NCBI GenBank assembly: GCA_937873545.1
Contig: CALMWI010000250.1
Location: forward strand, 1-11,288
Length of the DNA: 11,288 nt
Source: an uncultured bacterium
GTDB taxonomy: Bacteria; UBA4055
Reading direction: 5' to 3'
The notes beneath the pieces are model-generated. The model was not told the DNA's origin. It saw nothing but the letters and a program-made list of their open reading frames with translations, and did not search any database. Below are positions 1 through 6,623 of this stretch, piece after piece. The first letter of the stretch is position 1; every line of letters starts with the position of its first letter. The position numbers and the translations under genes were made by a program.

Positions 1-86
1 AGATTTAGTCCGTAAATCGAATCAGCTTTCGATTGAAAATGATCAATAAACCTTTTAATTATCTCGCTCTCATTAAGACTTTGCAT
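1..86 (-). CDS. Start of an unidentified gene directly downstream of ftsZ (partial, 3' end outside window)
   Basis: An ATG at 86-84 lies one base after the ftsZ stop codon (90-88) and opens a frame with no stop to the window edge: 28 complete codons, beginning MQSLNESEIIKRF and continuing IDHFQSKADSIYGLN. A good Shine-Dalgarno match, AAGGA at 96-92, lies inside the last codons of ftsZ with a 5-base spacer, which strongly supports a real, coupled start. The visible part is hydrophilic, with no signal peptide or membrane segment and a likely N-terminal helix. I do not recognise the family from so few residues. Its position suggests co-transcription as the next gene of the operon after ftsZ, but that alone does not show a role in division. 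Confidence 0.6.
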   Translation of the reverse strand, partial: MQSLNESEIIKRFIDHFQSKADSIYGLN

Positions 87-87
87 T

Positions 88-1221
88 CTAATCCTTGTTC
101 ATTCTTAAAAATGCAGGCACTTCATAATCGTCATGCCGGAATTTTCCGTTCTTCATGACAGCAGCAAGTTCATTTTCCGGATCTGCAGCTTTAATATCCT
201 TGATTGAACCCATTTTTTCGTATTCTGTTCTCTTATCCTTCTTCATGCCCGAATCAAAACCTGTAGCTATGACAGTCACTCTTACTTTATCTCTCATATC
301 ATTATCCGTAACCACCCCGAAAATGACATTTACATCCGTAGTTCCGGCTGCGTCATAGATAAGCTCCATAGCCTGGTCCACCTCGAAAAGCGACAGCTCC
401 TCGTTCGCGCATATATTCACAAGGATCCCTTTTGCGCCTTTTATATCGATATTTTCCAGAAGAGCGCTCTGAATAGCTGTCTGGGCAGCTTCGATACATG
501 CGTGCTCGCCTTCGGCTTCCCCGACGCCCATCATGGCATCGCCCATGCCTTTCATTATCGTTTTAATATCGGCGAAATCAAGATTTATCAGACCTCTGAC
601 GGTAATCAGGTCGGCTATGCCTCTGACAGCCTTATAGAGAACTTCATCCACCTGAAGGAACGCTTTTTTAATTGAAGTAGTAGGATCTGTCGTTGACTGA
701 GCGAGCCTCTGATTATGAACGATTATCAGCGCGTCAACATTCTCTTTTAATTTCTGAATACCTTTCTCCGCGTTAGCATACCTTTTTAAGCCCTCGAATT
801 TGAACGGTTTTGTAACTATAGCTACCGTCAGAATACCGAGTTCTGCAGTTATATCTGACAAAACTCCCGCCGCTCCTGTTCCGGTCCCGCCTCCCATTCC
901 TGCAGCTATAAATACCATATCGGCATCAGAAAGTATGTTCACCATCTTTTCCCTGTCCTCTTCCATTGCCTGACGGCCAATATCGGGATTCGCACCCGCT
1001 CCGAGCCCTTTTGTGGTCGCAGTGACTATTTGTATCTTTGTATTGGCTTTGGACAACTGAAGAGCCTGCGCGTCCGTATTCAAAGCTATGAATTCGACGC
1101 CCTTAAGTCCCATGTCTATCATGCTGTCCACTGCATTGCAGCCTCCCCCGCCGACACCGAGGACTTTGATCTTCGCGCTCCCTTTGATCTCGTTGTCGAA
1201 TTCAAAAACCATAGTTGACAT
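88..1221 (-). CDS. ftsZ: Cell division protein FtsZ (tubulin-like GTPase)
   Basis: FtsZ polymerises with GTP at mid-cell into the cytoplasmic Z-ring that recruits the division machinery. At 377 residues it is complete. The nucleotide-binding loop GVGGGGCNAVD is at residues 22-32, the tubulin signature GGGTGTG at 110-116, and the T7 loop NLDFADIK at 213-220 keeps the catalytic pair D215 and D218. The globular part ends near residue 322. A short charged linker of about 40 residues follows, then the conserved C-terminal peptide YEVPAFLR (366-373), the docking site for FtsA and other partners. The start is the ATG at 1221, 4 bases after a strong GGAGG; a second ATG at 1212 lacks such a site. The gene follows ftsA after a 20-base gap. 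Oddities: IVHNQRL (167-173) where IPN.RL is usual, and GAAGVLSD (116-123) where GAAPV.A is usual. Confidence 0.98.
   Translation of the reverse strand: MSTMVFEFDNEIKGSAKIKVLGVGGGGCNAVDSMIDMGLKGVEFIALNTDAQALQLSKANTKIQIVTATTKGLGAGANPDIGRQAMEEDREKMVNILSDADMVFIAAGMGGGTGTGAAGVLSDITAELGILTVAIVTKPFKFEGLKRYANAEKGIQKLKENVDALIIVHNQRLAQSTTDPTTSIKKAFLQVDEVLYKAVRGIADLITVRGLINLDFADIKTIMKGMGDAMMGVGEAEGEHACIEAAQTAIQSALLENIDIKGAKGILVNICANEELSLFEVDQAMELIYDAAGTTDVNVIFGVVTDNDMRDKVRVTVIATGFDSGMKKDKRTEYEKMGSIKDIKAADPENELAAVMKNGKFRHDDYEVPAFLRMNKD
92..96 (-). promoter_or_regulatory. Ribosome binding site of the gene after ftsZ
   Basis: AAGGA on the minus strand, 5 bases before the ATG at 86, embedded in the Lys-Asp end of ftsZ. 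It decides the start of the truncated downstream gene and implies that its translation is coupled to ftsZ termination. Confidence 0.55.
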
Positions 1222-1225
1222 ATAT

Positions 1226-1230
1226 CCTCC
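1226..1230 (-). promoter_or_regulatory. Ribosome binding site of ftsZ
   Basis: GGAGG (extended to GGAGGA by position 1225) on the minus strand, in the 20-base gap between ftsA and ftsZ, 4 bases before the ATG at 1221. It is the best Shine-Dalgarno match in the window, fitting the need for more FtsZ than FtsA, and it fixes the ftsZ start. Confidence 0.75.
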
Positions 1231-1241
1231 GATTATATTTT

Positions 1242-2471
1242 TTAAGTCAGGTCTGAAACAAATTTCTTAAGTCTGTCCCATATCTTTTTCTTTTTCTCAG
1301 AATCCTCTCCGTCACCGAATATATCGTTCCGTACCGCGTATTTTACAAGCCCGATAGCAGTAAAATAGTCTTCCGTAAAATCTTCGGCTTTACCTTTAAC
1401 TCCCGTTACTTTTCCCTTTACGGTTCTTGAATTGTTGATCTCGGAGAAAAGCTTATCCGCTCCGTTCAGCCTGCTTCCCGGCCCTGTGATTATTACGGGC
1501 GAATGTATCTGCCTCTGATACGAACCCTTATAGATCTCTCTTGTTACAAAATCATAGATCTCTTTCAACCTTGCTTCAGTGATCTTTGAAATATGCTCCT
1601 CGGTATATTCATTTTTTTGTGCGGACGAGTTCGGCACTTCGATGATCTTTTCCTGGTTCGCATCCTTTGAAAAAGCATTGGCATTTTCTTTTTTTATTGC
1701 GTTCGCCGTAGCGTAATCGGTTTTTAATAAAATTTTCAGATCCTTTGTAATGTTACCGGAGCCGAAAGGGATTACTTTAGCCATTCTCAAAATTCCGTTA
1801 AGATATACAACCAGTTCGGTTGTCTGATCCCCCAGCGAGATCACTATAGCACCCGCCTCTTTATCTTCCTCGTCAAGCACAGCTTCCGCTGTCGCAAGAG
1901 GCGCGAAAACCACCTTGTGATTATCTATCGAGTAGCTTTCGGGAATACTTGTCAGATTTTCCATGTTCGATTTATCTGTCTGAATAACGTAAACGCTGCT
2001 TCTTAACTTCACGCCGTACATATCTATAGGATTCTGCGTGGCAGGCTGATCGTCTATCTGATATTCCTGCGGTATTGAATGAAGTTCGACTTTATCATCT
2101 TTATTATATGCTGTCATTTTTGCGGCTTTAAGAACATCATTCACATGGTTTTTAGTTATCTTTACCCTTCTGTCTTCGTTCTCCTGCTTCCATAACGGTA
2201 TGGTGGAGGTGCCCGAATACGAATTGACATTATCTCCCGATATCGAGAGAACAAAGTAATCGATCTGTTCCGAAAATTCCAGTTTCAGTTTATCCATAAG
2301 CGTTCCGAAAGCTTCTTTTGCTTTCACAACATCGATAACCGTACCCTGTTTTGACGCTTTATGCGGCAGCTTAAACAACTTGAGCACTGTGATCTCATCA
2401 GTTTCCGCGTCTTTTACGCATAATGCCGCTTTTAAATATTTACTTCCGAGATCTATTCCCAGTATGTACAT
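1242..2471 (-). CDS. ftsA: Cell division protein FtsA (actin-like membrane anchor of the Z-ring)
   Basis: FtsA is an actin/Hsp70-fold protein that binds the FtsZ C-terminal peptide and tethers it to the inner membrane. The product has 409 residues, normal for the family. In order: phosphate-1 motif GIDLGSKYLKA (5-15); domain 1C around residues 85-165, with the IPQEYQID and NPIDMYGVKL patterns; phosphate-2 region ISLGDQTTEL (211-220); adenosine motif ITGPGSRLNG (328-337); and a C-terminal amphipathic helix KKIWDRLKKFVSDL (395-408) that should insert in the membrane. The ATG at 2471 is preferred because GGAG (2482-2479) lies 7 bases upstream and the ATG overlaps the ftsQ stop as TGATG. A GTG one codon upstream (2474) is possible but only 4 bases from that site. 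The phosphate-2 loop lacks the usual D.G.GTT pattern (Asp to Ser, GGG to GDQ), and the adenosine loop has GPG for GGG, so nucleotide use may differ from model FtsA proteins. Confidence 0.96.
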   Translation of the reverse strand: MYILGIDLGSKYLKAALCVKDAETDEITVLKLFKLPHKASKQGTVIDVVKAKEAFGTLMDKLKLEFSEQIDYFVLSISGDNVNSYSGTSTIPLWKQENEDRRVKITKNHVNDVLKAAKMTAYNKDDKVELHSIPQEYQIDDQPATQNPIDMYGVKLRSSVYVIQTDKSNMENLTSIPESYSIDNHKVVFAPLATAEAVLDEEDKEAGAIVISLGDQTTELVVYLNGILRMAKVIPFGSGNITKDLKILLKTDYATANAIKKENANAFSKDANQEKIIEVPNSSAQKNEYTEEHISKITEARLKEIYDFVTREIYKGSYQRQIHSPVIITGPGSRLNGADKLFSEINNSRTVKGKVTGVKGKAEDFTEDYFTAIGLVKYAVRNDIFGDGEDSEKKKKIWDRLKKFVSDLT

Positions 2472-3226
2472 CACATCTCTCCGTATTGTTTATCCGCAAG
2501 CTTGAACTCTCTCAAAACGACCTGATCGTCGAATCTCAGATCTATGTAGTCAACTTTTCCGAACGGAATACTGTTATATTCCTCTTTTAAGAAATTTTCA
2601 AGAATAACTATTTTTTTACGGAAATCATCTTTTCCGATTATGATCCTGGTACTCGATTTATTGAGATAAAGCTCTATGCCTTTTTCTGTGTATTCCGCTT
2701 CAGAAATCTGATGGTACATAAGAGGGCTTTTTTCAAGCGATATGTTTAAGAACTCAACAAGTTCGGAAGAAACTCCGGAATTTATAATGGGTAGATCATA
2801 CCCGCTTTCGGGTTTTACTTTGCACAGGGTTTTACCTTCGCGGTCAACATAAAACAGCTCTCCTTCATTTTTCACGAAAGCAAGCGGTTCGGTCTCTTTT
2901 ATATCTATTATAACAGCAGCCGGATATACAAGGGTGATGCTGGATGATTCGATATACGGAGATTCGTTCAGCAGTTTTACCGCCGAAGCTCTGTCTATAT
3001 CCATTATCCTGGTTCCTTTTTTAATCTTAGATATCCCGATGACCTGTGAAGGATCCAGCAGATTTTCGTTCCTGACGATTATCTTTTTAAGGTCGAATAT
3101 ATTTGTCTGATTGTATTTTATAACCCCGATTATGATGCCCGTTATAACAGAGATGCAAAATGAGACGGCGAACATCCACATAACTACGATCCTGACTTTA
3201 ACATATACCTTTTTCAGAAAATTCAT
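2471..3226 (-). CDS. ftsQ: Cell division protein FtsQ/DivIB
   Basis: FtsQ is a bitopic membrane protein that, with FtsB and FtsL, links the cytoplasmic ring to FtsW and FtsI. The 251-residue product has a short basic cytoplasmic tail (1-12), one membrane helix at about 13-37, a POTRA-type domain at about 43-112 (starting IFDLKKIIVRNENLL, with a family-typical YPAAVIIDIKETEPLAFV strand at 101-118) and the FtsQ/DivIB domain with late strands VDYIDLRF (225-232) and QVVLRE (235-240). The sequence is divergent, as is usual for the family, so the call rests on architecture plus position between murB and ftsA. The start ATG overlaps the murB stop (ATGA, 4 bases) and has AAGGG at 3236-3232, 5 bases upstream. 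The stop overlaps the ftsA ATG by one base. Confidence 0.93.
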   Translation of the reverse strand: MNFLKKVYVKVRIVVMWMFAVSFCISVITGIIIGVIKYNQTNIFDLKKIIVRNENLLDPSQVIGISKIKKGTRIMDIDRASAVKLLNESPYIESSSITLVYPAAVIIDIKETEPLAFVKNEGELFYVDREGKTLCKVKPESGYDLPIINSGVSSELVEFLNISLEKSPLMYHQISEAEYTEKGIELYLNKSSTRIIIGKDDFRKKIVILENFLKEEYNSIPFGKVDYIDLRFDDQVVLREFKLADKQYGEM

Positions 3227-4128
3227 TTTGACCCTTCCCCTTTAAATCCTACGAATATCACTTCTTCCTCAAGCATAATATTAAACTTTTTGTAAACCTC
3301 ATTCTTAATAATTTTTATAAGCTCGAGAACATCACCTGATGTTGCGTTTCCCGTATTTACGATGAACCCGGAATGCATATTGGACACCATAGCTCCGCCC
3401 ACTGATCTGCCTTTAAGTCCGCATTCCTCAATAAGCTTTCCCGCATAATTATCCTTAGGTCTTTTGAAAACCGATCCGCATGACGGCAGATGGATCGGCT
3501 GAGTCTGCTTTCTTTTATTAGTGATCTCTTTCATCTTATCTTCGATTTCAGATTTTAGTCCTTTGCTCAGCTTAAGTACAGCTGAAACAACTGTCGTTCC
3601 GCGCAGGTTCGACTGCCTGTAGCCGAAAACCATCCGGTCGCGGCCTATACGCACGACTGAACCGTTTTTTAAGATCATTGCTTCATGAACATATTCCGAT
3701 ATTTCTTTTCCGTAACATCCGGCGTTCATAATTAAAGCGCCGCCTACCGTTCCCGGCACACCTGCAAGTTCTTCAAACCCGGTAAGTGAATTTTTAAGCG
3801 CGGTTTTAGCAATCTTATTCATGGTACAGCCCGCATCAGCTGTAATGAATTCTCCGGATACGCTTATATTTTTCATATTTGCAGACATATCTATCACGCA
3901 CCCGTCAAACCCCTCATCCGATACAAGGATGTTCGAGCCGTTCCCCAGAATAAAATATTCTGTACCGGATGTTTCGCATATGCTTATAAGTGACGTAAGC
4001 TCTAAAATATTCTCAGGGGCAGCGAATATTCGCGCAGGCCCGCCGATCTTATAATAAGTGTGCATGCTCATCGGTTCTTCAAGCATTACTGTTTTTACCG
4101 TCTTTTTTATTTCCTCAATTATTTTCAT
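3223..4128 (-). CDS. murB: UDP-N-acetylenolpyruvoylglucosamine reductase MurB, type II
   Basis: MurB is a cytoplasmic flavoenzyme that uses NADPH to reduce UDP-GlcNAc-enolpyruvate to UDP-MurNAc, the second committed step of peptidoglycan precursor synthesis. The product has 301 residues. FAD-binding signatures are HTYYKIGGPA (23-32), LGNGSNILVSD (61-71) and GVPGTVGGALIMNAGCYG (123-140). Substrate motif YRQS is at 170-173. The catalytic proton donor should be S219 in PSCGSVFKRP (215-224), and the conserved late glutamate is E289 in LEEEV. The short length and the PSCGSVFKRP form indicate the type II class, resembling Firmicutes enzymes as I remember them. The gene overlaps murC by 14 bases. 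Its Shine-Dalgarno is weak, so translation probably depends on ribosomes finishing murC. Confidence 0.97.
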   Translation of the reverse strand: MKIIEEIKKTVKTVMLEEPMSMHTYYKIGGPARIFAAPENILELTSLISICETSGTEYFILGNGSNILVSDEGFDGCVIDMSANMKNISVSGEFITADAGCTMNKIAKTALKNSLTGFEELAGVPGTVGGALIMNAGCYGKEISEYVHEAMILKNGSVVRIGRDRMVFGYRQSNLRGTTVVSAVLKLSKGLKSEIEDKMKEITNKRKQTQPIHLPSCGSVFKRPKDNYAGKLIEECGLKGRSVGGAMVSNMHSGFIVNTGNATSGDVLELIKIIKNEVYKKFNIMLEEEVIFVGFKGEGSK

Positions 4129-5479
4129 TCTTGACCAGCTCTTTTTTTAACCTGTAAAGAATTTTATTTATCTCGCCTGCGCCCATGCTTACAACAAGAT
4201 CTCCAGGCCTGATTTCTCTTTCAAGCACAAGATAAAGATCTTCAAAATTATCGAATACTGTGGTTTTCTTCCTCTCTTCTTCATTCATATCAAGATAAAT
4301 GTTCTTGCTCGAAACTGAAGGATCGAATTTTTCTCTAGCAGGATAGATATGGGATATAAAAACAATATCAGCATCGTGAAAACTGCCCGCAAAAGCTTTT
4401 GAGTGATATTTTGTTCTTGAATAAAGGTGCGGCTGGAACAGCACTATCATCCTTCCCGCGTGATTCAGACGCAGATTCTCAAGCGAATTCTTTACTTCTG
4501 AAGGATGATGACCGTAATCATCGATCAGAGTATAATCATCATCCGTGTAAATAATCTCCTGCCTTCTCTTGACCCCTTTAAAATACAAGGCAAGTTCCGC
4601 TATTTTTTCACCTTCTATTCCGTATTCAGAAATAAGGGCTGCGGAAGCGAGCATGTTATAAACATTTAGCATTCCCGAGTAAAAATATTTTAATTTCGCT
4701 ATGATCTGCCCTTTTTTGATCAGGTCGAACTCGGTATGAAAATCCATAAATCTTATATTTGATGCTCCGTAATCACATCTGTTCTTAATTCCGAAGCTGA
4801 CTTTTTTTCCTTCATATGACCCCACAGTCTGAATCGTAGCCTCATCATCCCCGTTATAAACCATGATCGATCTGCCGTTAAGTTTTGATATGAGTTCTCC
4901 GAAGCAGCTTTTTAATCCGTCGATATCACCGTAAATATCCATATGATCGTCATCAATGTTCAGAATTATCAGATCCTGCGGATACATTTTCAGAAAACTT
5001 CTGTCGTATTCGTCAGCTTCTAGAATTATATGATCCCCCGTTCCTTTATAGTAGTTGGAATTCATGCTGACGGTCTCCGCGCCTATCAGAGCCGTCGCGT
5101 TGATTTCCGGATAATTGTTAAGCATATCGGCAAGCATGGTGCTGGTTGTGCTTTTTCCGTGCGATCCGCTTACCAGAACTGCATGACTTTCTTTTGTAAT
5201 GAGCCCGAGGAATTCTGCCCGTTTTAATAACGGGATATTATTTTTTTTAGCTGAAACAAATTCAGAGTTGTCCTCCTTAACCGCCGAGCTGTAAACTACA
5301 AGATCGACATCATTTTCCACCTGTCCGTGCCCTTTTTCGGGATATATTCCTTCATTTCTAAGTATATGAAAATTTTCCGGGTTCAGATCCGAACCAGTGA
5401 CTTTAAATCCTTTCAGCTTTGAATGAATAGCGAGCGGAAGCATTCCCGCACCGCCAATTCCGATAAAGTGTATTTTCAT
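4115..5479 (-). CDS. murC: UDP-N-acetylmuramate--L-alanine ligase MurC
   Basis: MurC is a cytoplasmic Mur ligase that uses ATP to attach the first residue, normally L-Ala, to UDP-MurNAc. From the ATG at 5479 it has 454 residues. Features: N-terminal UDP-binding loop FIGIGGAGM (5-13), ATP P-loop SGSHGKSTT (104-112), EADEYDRSF (154-162), DDDHMD (176-181), KGVKRRQEI (301-309), ligase signature DDYGHHPSEV (320-329), FQPHLYSRT (348-356) and MGAGEI (432-437). The family more often has THGKTT in the P-loop and EADESD; the variants here are conservative, and EADEYDRSF resembles Bacteroidetes-type sequences. A TTG at 5500 is in frame but would create a 14-base overlap with ftsW and precedes the family's usual N-terminus, so the ATG, 7 bases after the ftsW stop, is preferred. 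The usual neighbour murG is absent. Confidence 0.97.
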   Translation of the reverse strand: MKIHFIGIGGAGMLPLAIHSKLKGFKVTGSDLNPENFHILRNEGIYPEKGHGQVENDVDLVVYSSAVKEDNSEFVSAKKNNIPLLKRAEFLGLITKESHAVLVSGSHGKSTTSTMLADMLNNYPEINATALIGAETVSMNSNYYKGTGDHIILEADEYDRSFLKMYPQDLIILNIDDDHMDIYGDIDGLKSCFGELISKLNGRSIMVYNGDDEATIQTVGSYEGKKVSFGIKNRCDYGASNIRFMDFHTEFDLIKKGQIIAKLKYFYSGMLNVYNMLASAALISEYGIEGEKIAELALYFKGVKRRQEIIYTDDDYTLIDDYGHHPSEVKNSLENLRLNHAGRMIVLFQPHLYSRTKYHSKAFAGSFHDADIVFISHIYPAREKFDPSVSSKNIYLDMNEEERKKTTVFDNFEDLYLVLEREIRPGDLVVSMGAGEINKILYRLKKELVKNENN

Positions 5480-5486
5480 ATTTGCT

Positions 5487-6620
5487 CTAAGAATGCTCAA
5501 CTTTCGTGTCCGCTTGTTTACTTTTATACGAGATGTTTAACAGTACTCCGATACTGTACATTGTCATAATGAGAGATGTGCCGCCGTAACTTACAAGAGG
5601 AAGAGGCAGTCCGGTAGGCGGCACAAGGCCGAGAGTGATACACATATTGAACAAAGAGTATATCAGAATAGTGAGCGTTATCCCGGATGCCAGTATAAAA
5701 CCGTAGTAATCCGGAGCTTTTGATGCGATCCTAAAACCTCTAAACATTATTATAATGTAAACGCCAATGAGAAGAACAGTTCCGATAAGCCCCAACTCAT
5801 CGCCGATTATAGAGAAGATGAAATCATTGTGGGGTTCAGGGAGATAGAATTCCTTTTGTCTTGATTCTCCCAGACCGACCCCAGCGATCCCTCCGTTACC
5901 GAAACCGAGAAGCGACTGTTCGACCTGCCATCCTTTTCCTGATGTATCCACGCTCGGATCAAAAAAAGTTTTGATCCTGTCCATTCTATAAGGCTGCATG
6001 ATAGCGATAATTATTATCGCAGGGATCAGAAGTATCAGCGACGAAAAAAGATGCTTCATTTTCATTCCGCCGATATAGAACATTGCGTATCCGATCGCGA
6101 ATATCATCATTGATGTTGAAAATGCCGGCTGGAGAAATACAAGCCCGACTATAGCGCACAGAATTCCCAGATGAAATACATATCCTTTTAAAAATTTCTC
6201 CAGTTCTGACCTGTACTTATTAAGGCTGAACGCGAAATAAAACACTATCATGTTCTTCGCTATTTCAGACGGCTGGAACCCGAATATCCATCTTTTAGCG
6301 CCTTTTATGCTGTCTCCGTGGTTTGAAACGAGCAGGTAAACGAGAGACAGGACTGTAACGGTCATTCCTATATATATAACATACTTGTTGTTATAAATTT
6401 TGTAATTCAGGACCATTCCCGCTATTAGTGCAACAAGAGCGATCAGCGCGTTCTTGATCTGGCTTGTGATGAAATAATTCTCATTATTGAATTTTTCCGC
6501 AGCGATGAATGATCCGGCGCTCATTACCATTATTGACCCGAAAACAAGAAGTATCAAAACCGTTGTAAGGAGAAAAAAATCGTATTTCGTTCCTTCTTCC
6601 ATTGTTGATTTTGCGAACAT
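5487..6620 (-). CDS. ftsW: Septal peptidoglycan glycosyltransferase FtsW (SEDS family)
   Basis: FtsW is a polytopic SEDS protein that polymerises lipid II into glycan strands at the septum, working with the transpeptidase FtsI. The product has 377 residues with about ten hydrophobic segments, beginning at 14-36 and ending at about 350-364. Family motifs are GAKRWIFGFQPSEIAK (107-122), HNDFIFSIIGDELGLIG (264-280) and PPTGLPLPLVSYGGTS (334-349). The last distinguishes FtsW/RodA from other polytopic proteins, and the location in a dcw cluster argues for FtsW over RodA. The segment QPAFSTSM (164-171) replaces the common PD.GTA form, losing the aspartate, as I recall for Bacteroidetes FtsW. The ATG at 6620 lies 3 bases after the murF stop, with a partial GGAAGAG site about 6 bases upstream; an in-frame ATG at 6602 is a less likely start. 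mraY and murD, often found between murF and ftsW, are missing. Confidence 0.96.
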   Translation of the reverse strand: MFAKSTMEEGTKYDFFLLTTVLILLVFGSIMVMSAGSFIAAEKFNNENYFITSQIKNALIALVALIAGMVLNYKIYNNKYVIYIGMTVTVLSLVYLLVSNHGDSIKGAKRWIFGFQPSEIAKNMIVFYFAFSLNKYRSELEKFLKGYVFHLGILCAIVGLVFLQPAFSTSMMIFAIGYAMFYIGGMKMKHLFSSLILLIPAIIIIAIMQPYRMDRIKTFFDPSVDTSGKGWQVEQSLLGFGNGGIAGVGLGESRQKEFYLPEPHNDFIFSIIGDELGLIGTVLLIGVYIIIMFRGFRIASKAPDYYGFILASGITLTILIYSLFNMCITLGLVPPTGLPLPLVSYGGTSLIMTMYSIGVLLNISYKSKQADTKVEHS

Positions 6621-6623
6621 GAT

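Noticed and set aside
1222..1241. The ftsA-ftsZ gap as a possible terminator or promoter.
   Set aside because: Only 20 bases long, AT-rich with a strong ribosome site, no inverted repeat and no convincing -35/-10 pair.
5498..5500. TTG as an upstream start of murC.
   Set aside because: It adds seven residues with no family match and overlaps ftsW by 14 bases; the ATG at 5479 gives the typical MurC N-terminus.
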